Below the pieces are notes generated by a model that did not search any database, was not told where the DNA came from, and saw nothing but the letters and a program-made list of their open reading frames with translations. Made by a program: the position numbers and the translations under genes. From positions 1,322,501 through 1,386,500 of the forward strand of contig CM041534.1 in NCBI GenBank assembly GCA_023238725.1: DNA of 64,000 nucleotides, written 5' to 3'. Below, piece after piece: positions 1 to 11,891 of this stretch (its first letter is position 1; every line of letters begins with the position of its first letter). The stretch is from Scortum barcoo (lineage: Eukaryota > Chordata > Actinopteri > Centrarchiformes > Terapontidae).

Positions 1-354
1 GGGAACAGAAACTGTTACCCTGTTTCTTAGCAGGAAAAAACAGCTCCAGCAATGTTAAAACTAAACCTGTGTCTTTGGCATGTTGTTGACATAAATAATG
101 AATTGTAAAATATTTAATTATACATATGAATAGCAAGTTGTAGCATAGATCAATCAGACACAGTGAAGAAGTCATACGATACCTCATCAAGTAAAATATT
201 GTTGGAGCATTATTTAACTATAACACTGTCTTCCATTTCTAAGGACAGAAATGTGGCGTTGGCCAACCAGATTCATATTGGTCATTTCAGAATCTCACCT
301 GCTGTCCTTTTTCAACTTTATATATCTAAAATGAATTCATTATGAGGCAACCCT
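1..354. other. non-coding, nothing recognised
   Basis: AT-rich sequence with only short chance reading frames. No exon-like splice context, RNA gene or known repeat was recognised. Confidence 0.5.
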
Positions 355-451
355 GGGGTGGCACAGTGTCACCTCACAGCAAGAGTTCATGGCTCGGACC
401 CTCTCTAGTGGTGGCCTTCCTTTTTTATTTTTTCACGTTCCCCAGGGGAGA
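355..451 (+). repeat. possible tRNA-derived SINE-like fragment
   Basis: The stretch has the order of motifs seen in a common fish SINE-like repeat: a GGGTGGCACAGTG start, a CACCTCACAGCAAGA block resembling a B-box region, then a TTCACGTTCCCC-like segment. The copy is short and diverged, and I saw no target-site duplication. The match rests on memory of the repeat type, so the class is uncertain. Confidence 0.35.
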
Positions 452-3179
452 TGTCTTTATTTATTTTTTTTTCATTTTTATTTGATCCTTTTGAATCTAT
501 GACAATGTGTTACTTTCATACTGAATGTAGGGCTAAGTTAACATTATAACAAGGTGGGATTTGCACCAGCTCAGAGCTAATTTGTTTAAACTGTGGGTAT
601 GCCAGCACCTTAATCTCCCTCAAAATGCTTTGGATTTACTCCATTCCCTAGTTATATCAGTGGAGTACAGTTCATGCAACCATCTTCCTCCCTTAGTACA
701 GTGTGTGGAGGAATTATGCTACCTTCATGGACTATCATGGTAACTGTATTCTCGCGTGAGATCCAGATATGGAAGGAACTGGAAGGAAGTGTGGTTGGGC
801 TGAAAATTAAGTATTAATTTTTTTTGGGTTTGAGAAAAAAAAAAAAAGAAATTATCAAAGGAGCAATGGCAAGCATGACCATCAGCATCTGGCAGAGGAT
901 TGCTTATCAGTGTTGGTGAGTCTACAGTTACTCTGTAAGATGCTGGGATTTTCTCAGCAGCTGTTTTGTGACTTGTACTTGAAACTAACGTTACCCTTAC
1001 CCCTGCCCATCCTTACAAGTAAAATGTCAGTATTATCATCCGGCATTCAGACAGAACAGCCTGTGTAAGAAAATGCAAAGGGCTGCGCTGCTTGGTGCTA
1101 GTTGTTTCAGTTATTGGTGAGATGACGAAACATGACACAGGTAGTCCAGCTGGGGTTAAAAGCCTCATCAGATGGCAAAACATTTCACAGTGATTTATAA
1201 TACAACAGCACTGGATTTTACAGATGAAAAATAATCAAAGTATGTAAGGTTTTGATGGTGGTAAACCTCTACTAACTGGATGTACCGGGCGGCATTGAGA
1301 AGCCAAAGCATGAGAAAACAGTAACGAAACAACAAGCCGAGAGGGATTTTTTCTTCCAGAGCTCTAGCTTTTCTTTAATTATGGCCATGTACAAAAAATA
1401 CAGCTCTCACACAAAAACAAAAACGGCCGGACAAAGGAATCATGAAGGTGCAGCAAAATGTCAAACAATTGTAGCAGCAGAGCCGAGGAGTCCTTCCACC
1501 TCTGACACCAAATGTTCACTCTTCACTCAACTCCACACAACTCACCTGCACTGATTTCCCACCTGACTCTTATACCTGAGGCTCCTCCCACCCCAGTGAA
1601 ATCAATTAACCTTATTTACATATGTTCCTCTAAACATTTACTTATATTTAACATAATACATTTAACAAAATGCTAAACAGAAACCAAACCTAACACAAAT
1701 AACCTATACCCCCTCCCCTTTCCTTTCTCTGATCCCTCCACTCAGCCTAGTCCAACGATTGGCACCTGCTGGAGTCCTGTGGCTGCCTCCCATGTGTGCA
1801 CTCCATGTCAGCACGCCACCCAGAAATGGACCTCAATGAAAAAAGGCAATGAGAGAGTCTTCACAATATAGAAATAAAATTAACTTCCTGTATCGGACTA
1901 GTAAACTTCAAAAAACACATGTGTACGTTACTTTCCTTAGTGAGGGGGATGCTTTCCAGCTCCCTTACAAAGTAACATTTATTCTATCTTCTTGGATATT
2001 GTTTCTCAACAGTCTGCATTGTTTGCTTTACCATAACCATGACCAGGTTCCCAAACCATAACCAGGTTTTCTGAAATCTAATCAGACCTTACCAATAGTG
2101 CAGGCAGGTCTCTTGTGTGGTTTTAGCAAGCAATAACTACTGTGTATTTTCAAGTTTGGAGGACTTATTGAATCATCTGCATTTAAAGTAATTTCCAATC
2201 TCCTGCTCTTTTAGAGTTCATGTGTTGCTTCTTTTTCCGTCCTTCCTTGTTTCTAAGGTCTTCTTTTTTTAACATCAAAAGTAATGAAACAACATCACCA
2301 TGCCCAACACATTAGCCAAAGATTTATGATGTAGACCAAAACAGTAAGTGCCCAGCGCTGCACACTCTGTATGAAAACAGAGGCAAAAGAGCTTGCGAAC
2401 ATTAATTAATTATGTTCATTTTTTTGTAACAAGCTCCTCGATATTGTTATTAAAAATGGCTCCAATTACACAACTGAGCTTCAAAACATTTTCATCAGTT
2501 TTATGTGTGCGTGTATGCAGGTCTGTGCAAACAAAGGTTGAAACATGGTGAATTACAAGAAAACTAAAAGGTTCATTGTGAAACAAGTTCTTAAATGGGA
2601 GCACTTTTTTACAAGGTCATGCTCATAAATGTAATGTTTTGAAAATAGCCTCGAACATGATCTTGAATATAAATCTATCAAATAAAATGAATGGCTTTAC
2701 TGATGGTCAAATTTTTGTTTAGAGACATCCCTTTGAATAACAGTGGCCTCCAAAAATCCAGTGCTTCAGCCTGGACCAATGAGAGACATGAATACATGTT
2801 TTAAGGGTAGTTCAGCCCTGCAGTTGCAGATCGATACTATAAAAGGGAGTTACAAAATAGCCAGCTAAAGTAATATCATTATGGTCAGAAAAAAAGTCAC
2901 ATGTTTATAATCAGTTGAATGCCCTTAAAGTATCACTAACCTACTGCATTAATCAAGTCACAGCATCTTAGATTTAAACACTTCAGTGGAAGTGCCAGCT
3001 ACCTCCTCTGTCTGACTGGAGAGGCTGACTGATTTTAGACAATCTCTCTGCAACAGTCAGCATCATACATCTATGGTGAGTCTATGGTACTTAATCATGA
3101 CATCATAGTGGTTTTATAGTATATTGCTGTGCAGCAGTAATACATTTGCATATTTAAGGAGCTAATTTAGAATTAGAAT
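452..3179. other. non-coding upstream sequence
   Basis: No protein-coding exon was recognised. The part at about 1280-1860 is C- and A-rich with no ORF, and could be a decayed transposon such as LTR material on the minus strand, but I could not place it. The rest is plain AT-rich DNA with short A or T runs, for example near 835. Confidence 0.45.
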
Positions 3180-3189
3180 TAACCCAAAG

Positions 3190-3588
3190 ATGGCGGCGGC
3201 GGCGCGCAGCAGTGCAGCAGTGCAGCGGCTTCTCGTGCTCCCGGGGTCAAGCAAGCTCCCCATTATTAGTACTTTTCTGGTTGGTCTTGAGGCCAACTTT
3301 ACCAGGTTTTGCTTGTGTAAACAAGCGTGTAAGTGGTACAGCCGAACCGAACTTATTAAAATAAGGGACATGGTTCGGCCACGCACAGCACTAACCTGCA
3401 CAACACCACAAACAGCGGACCTCGGACTCAGGGCCCTGCTGGGCAGACTGCAGACTGCAGCTCCTGAGGACACCGGACTGGCGTGTAGCAGCGCTGCCCG
3501 CCGGACAGAGGGCAAGAGGAAGCGGTGTGCGCGGAAGCAGAAGAGGGGCAAAGGGCAAACGGGGCGGACTGCTAGCCAGCCAGGCTAA
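3190..3588 (+). pseudogene. LINE N-terminal coding segment
   Basis: An open frame of 132 codons starts at the ATG inside the YY1-like motif. It is rich in Ala, Arg and Lys and ends in a basic stretch (RKRCARKQKRGKG, residues about 108-121). In related fish LINEs this basic stretch lies just before the endonuclease, and here a frame change after the stop separates the two. It is probably the amino end of the element's single polyprotein rather than a separate ORF1 product. Nucleic-acid binding is inferred only from the basic composition. Confidence 0.6.
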
Positions 3589-3614
3589 AGGCTAACGCCG
3601 GGAGACCACCGATC

Positions 3615-4285
3615 CCGTCCCTGTTCCTGTCCAATGTCCGCTCCCTGGACAACAAGCTGGACCTACTTCGACTGAGGCTGGGGGCCTCCGTGACGTGAGA
3701 TGAGGAGGAACTGTTCGGTGCTTTGTCTTACGGAAACGTGGCTGAATGACAGCATGATGATGGATCCAGGCTTCCAGCTCGACGACGGCCGGCTTCTCTT
3801 CCGTGCGGACCGCAACCAGCAGTCGGGCAGTCGGGGAAAGCCACGGGCGGGGGCGGATTATGCGTCTACGTGAACAAAGACTGGTGCACAAACTGTACTC
3901 TGGTGAACAGCCACTGCTCCGAGGCGCAATAGAGCACATGACTGTAAAGTGCCGGCCACACTATCTGCCCCGTGAGTTTACGGCGGTGTTTGTTACGGCT
4001 GTTTACATCCCGCCGGGTGCTAAGGCTAACGAAGCGCTAAAGGAGCTTCACAACAACATCAGCTCGCTCCAGCACAAACACCCGGAGGCGTTTTACGTGG
4101 TTGCGGGGGATTTCAACCTCACGTAAACCTGACAGACACCCTGCCTAAGTTCTACCACCAGCATGTCACCATACCGACGACACGGGGAAATAACACGCTG
4201 GACCGTGTTTATACCAACAAACAGAGATGCATACAGAGCCGTCCCCCACCCCCACCTGGGCTTCTCTGACCACATCTCCATCATG
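3615..4285 (+). pseudogene. LINE endonuclease domain, frameshifted
   Basis: Pieces of an exonuclease-endonuclease-phosphatase fold appear across frames. They are 'FLSNVRSLDNKLDLLRL' near 3620-3690, 'LTETWLND' near 3726-3750, 'LPREFTAVFVTAVYIPP' near 3966-4016 and the catalytic-type 'AGDFN' near 4104-4118. 'NTLDRVYTN' and a 'SDHIS' motif follow near 4190-4280. In working elements this enzyme nicks the target DNA to prime reverse transcription. Frame changes and a stop right after AGDFNLT show that it is not functional. Confidence 0.85.
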
Positions 4286-6322
4286 CTGCTCCCTGCCCCT
4301 GCCTATCGTCCTCTGCTCAGACGCCACACACCAACGCAGAGGACCATCACCGTGTGGCCCAGTGATGCTGTCCCCGCACTGCAGGACTGTTTCCAGCGCA
4401 CAGACTTTTGGCAGATCTTCAGGGAGGCAGCTGTCCGTGAGGGAGAGGTGGACCTGGAGGACTATACATCGGCTGTCCTCGGATACATCAGCAAGTGCAC
4501 AGAGGACGTCACCAGCACCAGGACAGTAACAGAATATCCGAACCAGAAACCCTGGCTGAATGCGGAGGTCCGGTCTCTCTGCTGAAAGCCAGGGATGCTG
4601 CGTTCAGGTCTGGTGACAGACTGGCACTCAGAGCAGCTAGGAGACAGCTGACTGCAGGAGTGAAGAGGGCCAAGGCCGCATACGCCCAGAGGATCCAGGG
4701 ACACTTCACGTCCAACGATCCAAGGAGTATGTGGAGGGGCATAAAGTGCATCACGGACTATAACACCAGAGAGATGCACAATGCCCCAGGGACCCCTCTC
4801 TACCCGACGCTCTCAACAACTTCTACGCCCTGCTTTGATGATCCGAACACCTCCCCCAGCACCAGATTCATCCCTCCACCAGGAGAAGAGCCCCTCAGGG
4901 TGACCGCAGCAGAGGTGAGGAGGACCCTCCAGAGGATTAATCCACGCAAAGCTGCTGGTCCCGATAACATCTCCGGGTGGGTGCTCAAGGGCTGTGCATA
5001 CCAGCTCACCGAGGTGCTGACGGACATCTTCAACACCTCTCTCCAACAGGCGGCGGTCCCCACCTGCCTGAAGACTGCCACAATCATTCCCCATCCCCAA
5101 AACGTCCACAGTGACAGTGACAGGCCTGAATGACTATCGGCCGGTAGCCCTCACCCTCACCCCGATAGTCATGAAGTGCTTCGAGAGACTGGTCATGGCC
5201 CACATCAAGGACTGCGTCGACGTCACTGTGGACCCGCACCAGTATGCATATAGGAAGAACAGATCCACAGAGGACGCCATTTCTTCTGTGGTCCACACAG
5301 CCCTCACCCACTTAGAGAACAAAGACTCTTATGTCCGCCTGCTCTTTGTGGATTTCACCTCAGCATTCAATACAATTCATACCGCAGACCCTGGTCCAGA
5401 AACTCACAACACTTGGACTGAGCTCTCACCCTGTGTAACTGGGTCCTGGACTTTCTGACAGACAGACCACAGTCTGTGAGGATCCACGACGTCTCCTCCT
5501 CCTCCATCAGCCTCAGCACCGGCTCCCCCCAGGGCTGTGTGCTGAGCCCCCTCCTGTTCACCCTGCTCACACACGACTGCTCAGCGATACATCCGAGCTG
5601 TCTGATCGTGAAGTTCGCGATGGATGACACAGCTGTGGTGGTGGGACGGATCGCTAACACGACGACGAGTCCGACTACAGGCAGGAGGTGGAACACCTGG
5701 AGGGTTGGTGCAGACAAAACAACCTCTGCATCAACGTGAAGAAGACCAAGGAGATGATCGTGGACTTCAGAAGGGGCAGACACCTCCCCTCTCCCCTGTA
5801 CATCGGAGGGACTCTGCGGTGGAAGTGGTCTCCAGCTTCAGGTACCTGGGCGTACACATCTCTGACGACCTCACCTGGAGCAAGAACACTTCCTGTCTCA
5901 TTAGGAAGGCACATCAGCGTCTCTACTTCCTCAGGAGGCTGAGGTCGCGCCGGGCTGGGGAGCTCAGTCCTGACCTCCTCCTTCTACAGATGTGTGGTGG
6001 AGAGCGTCCTGTCCTCCTGCATCATCGTGTGGCACAGCAGCTGCTCGGCGGCAGAGAAGAAGGCTCTGCAAGAGGGTGGTGAAGGCTGCACAGAGGACTG
6101 TGGGACGCAGTCTACCCACCACCATTGGACATCTACACCTCCAGATGCAGGAAACGGGCCTCCTGCATCATGAAGGACCCCACTCACACCGCACATGCAC
6201 TGTTTGTCCCCCTCCCCTCAGGCAGGCAGGAGGCTGCGGAGCATTAAGAGCAGGACCACCAGACTGAGGAACAGCTTCTTCCCGGAAGCTGTGAGACTGT
6301 TGAACTCTGGAGGACCCCTGTA
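4286..6322 (+). pseudogene. LINE reverse transcriptase and C-terminal domain, frameshifted
   Basis: The RT motifs run in order. 'NPRKAAGPDNISG' is near 4940-4975, '[10 protein letters not shown]' near 5126-5155 and '[13 protein letters not shown]' near 5242-5280. '[13 protein letters not shown]' is near 5341-5379, '[20 protein letters not shown]' near 5521-5580 and 'KTKEMIVDFRR' near 5743-5775. The catalytic box reads FAMDD at about 5614-5628 instead of FADD: an extra in-frame Met codon splits the motif. With at least five frame changes, the enzyme is inactive. The last motif, about 6235-6310, is the conserved tail of the family. Confidence 0.88.
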
Positions 6323-6325
6323 GCC

Positions 6326-6599
6326 CCCTGCTTTTGAATCACACCTACAGCATAATCCACTTCATTTTGTTAGTGTCTGGGCTCAGTTTGTTCCAATCAC
6401 AAAGTCCTTTTACCAAAATATGTTTAAATATATTGCTTTCCATGCTGTTATGATCCTCAGAGTTCCAAAGACCTGCAGCAAGTAGCAGGAGCAGAACAAT
6501 GAAACTGGACTCCTGCAGTATCCATTTCCAAGATCATAAGATTTTGTGGTTAATTACTACCCTTGCTGAAAATTGATGTTAAAATAGTTTACATCCATC
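6326..6599. other. spacer between two LINE relics
   Basis: AT-rich sequence between the end of the first LINE and the recognisable start of the second. It may hold a remnant 3' UTR of the first element, but no tail repeat or target-site duplication was found. Confidence 0.4.
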
Positions 6600-7860
6600 C
6601 TGAAGGAATGAACCCTCTCAGTCATATAAGTGTGGCATCCTCCTAGGTTCAATGTAAGGGCCTTTCTCATTCTCATTATACATGCTCCCCTTTGGCTTTA
6701 TCTTGAGAAGTCTAATATTCTGTCACTTTTATGCAGATGACACACAGTTTTACTTACCAGTTTGACCCGAAAGCACCTGCCTGCTTAACAAATTCTTTAA
6801 CTGTCTAAATAACATCAACTACTGAATGATACGGAACTTCCTTCAACTAAATGCAAACAAAATGGAAGTAATTATGTCTGGCTCTCCTAGCTCCTAGCTC
6901 TATCGGCAGCCTAAAAATATTTAGTCCTTGGGTCCCCATCTGCTTATTTGCACAGTGTGGTGAATCTTGGTGTACTTGTGACCAACTCATTGAATTTTAA
7001 CAAACAAGTCAGATCTGTTGTGAAAGGCAGCTTTTATCAGCTCCGAACCAAAGCAAAATTAAAGCCCTTTGTTTCACATAGGGACCTGGAAACAGCTATC
7101 CATGCTTTAATCACCTCTCGGCTTGATTACTGTAATTTCCTGTGTATGGGTTGACCCATTCCACCCCCCACAACTCCAAATAGTTCAAAATGCAGATGCT
7201 AGGCTTTTAACTGTAACAAAGAAAAGATAAAACAACCCATTTGTTCTCGTCGGCTTGCGTTGCAATAAAATATAGAAATAGCTCCACAATACATTATTGA
7301 TCTGCTAATTTCATATTCTGCCCCCAGGTCACTTAGGTCATCCTCACGACATCCCCTCTCAGTCCCCCATTCATGCTTTAAAAACAAAGGTTACCAGGAG
7401 TTTTCTGTTGCCGGCTCTGAAATAGTCTCCTGTCCCACATTCAGTCCTATTCCACCACTGACCATTTTCACACAAGTTTAAAGACCCACTTTTTCCTCTT
7501 GCTTTTTATTCAGTCTAATGGTCCAGCCTGGTGTTTGTTAAATCCACTCTGAATATATTTCTACTGTTCTCCATCTGTATTTTATGCTATTATATGTTGT
7601 ATTTAAATTTCTTCTTACTTCCTATTTTATTACTTTGATTCAGATTTTTATCATTTTAGTCGTTTTAGGTATTTTTCCACAAATGTTTGCCTACTCTGTA
7701 TTATATGCATTATTGTATTACATTGTGTGCTATTACCTCTTACTTACTTACTTATTGCCTCTTACTGTACCTTTAGTCATGCATGTATGTATTGGGGCAG
7801 ATTTTAACCCACTTTATGACAACTTAAAAATGCTCTTCATATAAAGTGACTTGACCCGAC
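6600..7860 (+). mobile_element. 5'-truncated LINE (L2-like), distinct from the upstream copy
   Basis: The fragment starts inside the reverse transcriptase with a degraded 'GxxxGS-GPFSFSLYMLPFG' motif near 6634-6700. An intact FYADDTQFYLP box follows at 6727-6759. At 6948-7154 a 68-codon frame contains 'LGVLVTNSLNFNKQV' and 'HALITSRLDYCNFL', the C-terminal region typical of L2-type fish elements. Further degraded C-terminal sequence continues to about 7500. The 3' end, near 7830-7858, has a 'TCATATAAAGTGACTTGAC' tail like the ends of such elements. Stops and frame changes make it non-coding. The motif set differs from the 3180-6325 element, so this is a separate insertion in the same orientation. 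Confidence 0.8.
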
Positions 7861-8664
7861 TTTTTTTTACTTCAAGCAAAACAAATCAGCTTTATTTATT
7901 TTGACCTTCATCATAAAAGCATGTCTCAAAGGATTTTATAAAGCTTTTTACTAGTTTTAACCAATGGGCAAACAGGAAAGAAGATACATTATACTGTACT
8001 AAGAAGACAAACACGAAGAAGAAAGAAAAATAAAACAGATGATACAAGACAGATTACAGGAAGACACTGAAACCTCACTTAACCTATAACCATTATACAG
8101 CACCATGAAATAAGACATTTTTTCTAAGAAAATGCATGGAAGGGATCTTAGGTGTCCAAATACATGGGCAATTACATATAATGGTATAGCAGGCATATAG
8201 TATGATACAGAGAGACACATTAAACTGTCACAGAAACCTCATCGTTAACCTCACTGTCTCACAGTTAAATGGTTGGGCATTCTTAGAATCTAGTTGCATC
8301 TTTTATCCTAAATAAAAAGATGAATACAAAAGAAATTTGAAAAACAGTGGGAGGGATGTAGCTGTACAAAGATAATCATCACATTCAACAGAGAGGATGA
8401 ACACTAAAGCAGTCACTATATCGAAGTGGTGCTGCAGTTTAATCCTCACAGGTACTGCCTCTACATAGGCATTCATATCAGCCATTCACCATAGTTTTAT
8501 TCACTGTATAGTCTTTATTTCTTTATTGTAAATTGTAGCAGGACATGAACCTGGGGCTGCACTATTTGACTAATAGCAAATTTAGTTAGTCCACTAGTTT
8601 TATGAAATGGACAAATAACCCTGAATTACTTTAAACAGTGAACAGTATACCAGTGAAATTTACC
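7861..8664. other. non-coding, nothing recognised
   Basis: AT-rich DNA with no recognised exon, RNA gene or repeat beyond short homopolymer runs. Confidence 0.45.
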
Positions 8665-8780
8665 CACTGTGGGATCAATAAAAGATCTTATCTTATCTTA
8701 TCTTATCTCATCTTATCTCATCTTAACTCATCTTATCTCATCTCATCTTATCTTATCTCATCTTATCTCATCTTATCTTA
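8665..8780 (+). repeat. retroelement-like 3' tail followed by a (TCTTATCTCA)n tandem array
   Basis: The sequence CCACTGTGGGATCAATAAAAG at about 8666-8686 is followed by roughly nine units of a 5- or 10-bp repeat built from TCTTA and TCTCA, lasting to 8780. In fish genomes, 'gggatcaataaa' followed by a short tandem repeat is a common end of non-LTR retroelements. The body of the element was not recognised upstream. Confidence 0.6.
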
Positions 8781-9815
8781 AACATTCTACAGTATTATGT
8801 TAGAAAGATCCACCTTCACGTAGGCTCTTTTGGTCTCTAGCTCGTCTGATTGAGGTCTGTAGGTATACTATTCTTACAAAAGAGAAAGTAGCAGAGATGA
8901 TTGATCAGATCAAACTCCTGTTTGTCTTGATCCAAATTAATCACTGCCATGTTACAAGGAGATATCAAGTCAGTGAAACAGAAGCAAACTAAGAAGTGAA
9001 ATGTAAAAGGATTTGTTGTATGATAAATTCGAGCACTTTTTCCACAGATATGTGTACATCTTAAACTTTTCTCATGAGACAATGTGGTGTCATGGGAGTC
9101 ATCATATAGCTTTGTGCTCATTCTCGAATGTATATTCATTATAGATTTTTCATGGAGCAATGATTCTCAACACTTGTTTTTTTACACCTGTTAAATGGCC
9201 CAAACTTTTAGCTAAGTCCAGATAAATCAAGTCAACAATAAATTAAATAAACCTAATTTCAATTAAATTAAGACAGTATTACCTTCACTTTCACAAATTG
9301 CAGTGCTCAGAATGCTTGTTGCTGCTGTTAGATTAATTGCCAGACAAGTTTAAATGGTAAATAATGCTGCACAACTTCCAAATTTCATCAGAGGATATAG
9401 TTAGGTGACACTAAATATGCTGTGCAACAGAATGACTGTAGGTTTGAATAGTTGTATACCAAATAAACATTAAATAGACATACTGTAGATACATATATAT
9501 CTACGTACAGATACATATGCCAGTCTTACTACAACAACTTTCTACAACGACTTAAATCTTACTGGTGTCATTTAGGATAATGAGCAAACCTTAGCTAAAT
9601 GACTGGGCTGAGTCAAGTGCTGTTTGTTACCTGGATTTCGTCCATCTGCCTGAAACACCTGCTCAGGTGGAACAGATGTCTCAGCGATGCATAAATATTG
9701 GTGCCAACTTTATCAGCCCAAGCAATCTTTCAACATATCCCTTCTACTAATCAATTGGATGTTGCAGGAGTCACCAACACGTATGCACTGGTCACTCAGT
9801 CAGAAGAGTTAGCTA
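8781..9815. other. non-coding, contains one copy of a diverged repeat
   Basis: No gene was recognised. Positions 9031-9171 share clear but diverged similarity with 10360-10506, reported as a separate repeat. The rest is AT-rich with no identifiable element. Confidence 0.45.
9031..9171 (+). repeat. copy 1 of a diverged direct repeat
   Basis: It starts GAGCACTT-TCCACAG, holds CATGAG-CAATGTGGTG-CATG in the middle, and ends TTTCATG-AGCA-TGATT. The same order of words occurs at 10360-10506 in the same orientation. The family is unknown; it could be an old SINE or MITE, or a local duplication. Confidence 0.6.
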
Positions 9816-9990
9816 GAATCAAGAATCAAGAATCGTTTATTGTCATCATGTTTTCACATGATGAAATTGGTAATATTGGTGACTTCCAGCTTTAAATATG
9901 TAAATATAGTAAAAAGAATAATAATAGTAAGTAATAATAGTAAGTAAGTAAGTCATAATAATAATAATAATGATAATAATAATAATAATA
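9816..9990 (-). repeat. minus-strand retroelement 3' tail plus an AT-rich microsatellite
   Basis: At 9816-9890, GAATCAAGAATCAAGAATC is followed by GTTTATTGTCAT and 'GATGAAATTGG'. Read on the minus strand this resembles the 3' end of a short fish retroelement. At 9917-9990 there is an imperfect (AAT)n/(AAGT)n simple repeat. Confidence 0.45.
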
Positions 9991-11863
9991 TGTACACACT
10001 AACTAAAGTCCAAAGCTAGTTTAATTAGCTAGCTCTTAGGGTTGCCATGAACCCAGTGAGACACGACTGTTTCTCATCTCATTGAGCAAAAGGAACACAC
10101 CATATAATATACTCTATATATGCTATACTGTAATTTTCTGTATATAATACTGTATATACATATGTAATTTATGGAAACACACATTGCATCAAACAAACAG
10201 AAGAACCACCTAGAGACACAACCTAGTACTACACCATATCAACATACATTTGTAGGCACGTTCCTTTCATGTTGCCATAAATACATATTTGATTGTTGAT
10301 GGTTATTAACAGCAACAAATGTTTAATCATTGACAGCCCGAACCTAAATAAATGATTCTGAGCACTTCTGCCACAGCTCTGTTTACATTATTGAAAACTA
10401 CATATCCCATGAGTCAATGTGGTGGCATGAAGACCCATCAAATAGCTTTCCACTGAAATGCTAATTTTATCAAAGATGTTTCATGCAGCATTGATTTAAG
10501 CAACTGAATACATAGCAAAATACAAAATGAATAAGTAACTAGATACAAATACAATTTAACTTGATCGTATGATCCTACTCTTATCTAGGATGCTCCCAGA
10601 GGTGGCAAAACATCGAAGAGCATGGCATGTCTAGCAACATGATAACCAACATGCTGAGAGCATTACAGATAATCTCCCCAATGGGAATTACATCAGAAAT
10701 ACAGAGCCTTCACAGTGCAGACACACAGAGCAGAATAAGAGCTCACAGACAGCAACAGCAGAAGTAACCGTGCAGGAGTGACTTTATGCATGCTCTCATT
10801 TAAACAGACCACCACTGCAGTGACACACTGTGACATGCTGTGACATGCTGTGACAAGGATGTTGTATCTGTCAGTGGACACAGCATAACATGACTTGTGA
10901 CTTAAAGTGACCTCCTGGGCAGCATCAATTAAATGCCCTTACAATGCTGTACAATGCTACAATGTTGTAGTCTTCATCAGCTCTTAACATATCGAACCAA
11001 CATTGACTGAACCCATAATGACAAGTGTTATTGCTTTTTTAAATAAAGATGTTTTATTAAAAACTGATATGGTATGGATATGCTGAATATAAATTGTATT
11101 CTTACTGATGTTATATGTTGTATGCTGACTAAATTGCAGTGAAAGAGTCTCAATAATCTGCTAAAGCTTAATCGCCACACCTTAGAAATGATGCATCAGT
11201 TGTATGGGTGAGCTCCTATATTCCCACTCCCGAGAGTGCAGTGGGTGTTACTGTAAGTCAAATTAAAAAAAAGTTTTCATTTTGAGAGCAGCATTTTAGT
11301 GTGTTTCCTTAAGGTAAGTTTACTTGACCCACACCTGAGTGTAAGAACACCTTTGTTGTTCTACTGTCTGCTTAAGGTAGGCAAATGTGTTTTAATTATG
11401 TTTGCTTCCGCCGTGCATTTTTTTCTTGGTTACAATATTTATGTTATGTATGGACTCATTGTAAATTTCAGAAGCTTTGTGTGTTCATTCTTTCAAACTT
11501 GGTAAGATGCTGCTGGATGATCAGTCATGTAGCTCGCTCTCTGTCTCTCAGTTTCCTGTTTCTCCAGTTACAGACTGTATGCATTGAATGTGTCATTTAG
11601 TAAGTTAAGTTATTCCTCGTTTCTGTCAAAGATCTGCTCGTGCGACAGGCTTTGATTGAGAGCAAGAGGACGTCTCTGTAGTGAAGAGTTGCTTTTTCAA
11701 GTGCGATCTTCAATTAATTCAGAGTTATTACTGCTTGTGTGTGTGGGTGTGTGTGAGAGAAAGAAAGTGAGAGTGAGAGGTTTATGAATGCAGTCTTCAG
11801 TAAGTTATTTTGTAAAGCACTGCCTATAGCCTGTTCAGAGTTACTGTTAATGTTTTTGGTTCC
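9991..11863. other. non-coding region
   Basis: Nothing coding was recognised apart from the repeat copy at 10360-10506. A short imperfect tandem of GTGACATGCT lies at about 10829-10855. The rest is ordinary AT-rich sequence. Confidence 0.45.
10360..10506 (+). repeat. copy 2 of a diverged direct repeat
   Basis: This is the partner of 9031-9171. The shared words include GAGCACTT, CCACAG, CATGAG, CAATGTGGTG, ATAGCTTT and TTTCATG. No terminal inverted repeats were found, so the class cannot be named. Confidence 0.6.
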
Positions 11864-11891
11864 TGTGTGTGTGTGTGTGTGTGTGTGTGTT
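11864..11891. repeat. (TG)n microsatellite
   Basis: An uninterrupted TG dinucleotide run of about 28 nt. Confidence 0.95.

Larger units (their letters stand above)
3180..6325 (+). mobile_element. LINE of the CR1/L2/Rex1 group, nearly full length, inactive
   Basis: Conceptual translation in alternating frames gives, in order, a basic N-terminal segment, an apurinic-type endonuclease, a reverse transcriptase and the family's C-terminal tail. The tail ends near 6322 with an 'RNSFFPEAVRLLNSG'-like motif. The 5' end is CpG-rich and starts with AAGATGGCGGC at about 3187-3197, a YY1-type motif also found at the start of other mammalian LINEs. At least eight frame changes and several stops interrupt the protein, so it is dead. 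No clear target-site duplication was found, which is usual for CR1/L2 elements. The exact clade (L2 versus Rex1) is not settled. It is more GC-rich than its AT-rich surroundings. Confidence 0.9.

Noticed and set aside
7584..7844. 86-codon hydrophobic frame that looks like a membrane protein
   Set aside because: It lies in the T-rich 3' end of the L2-like LINE fragment. Leu/Tyr-rich translation of T-rich DNA is not evidence of a membrane gene.
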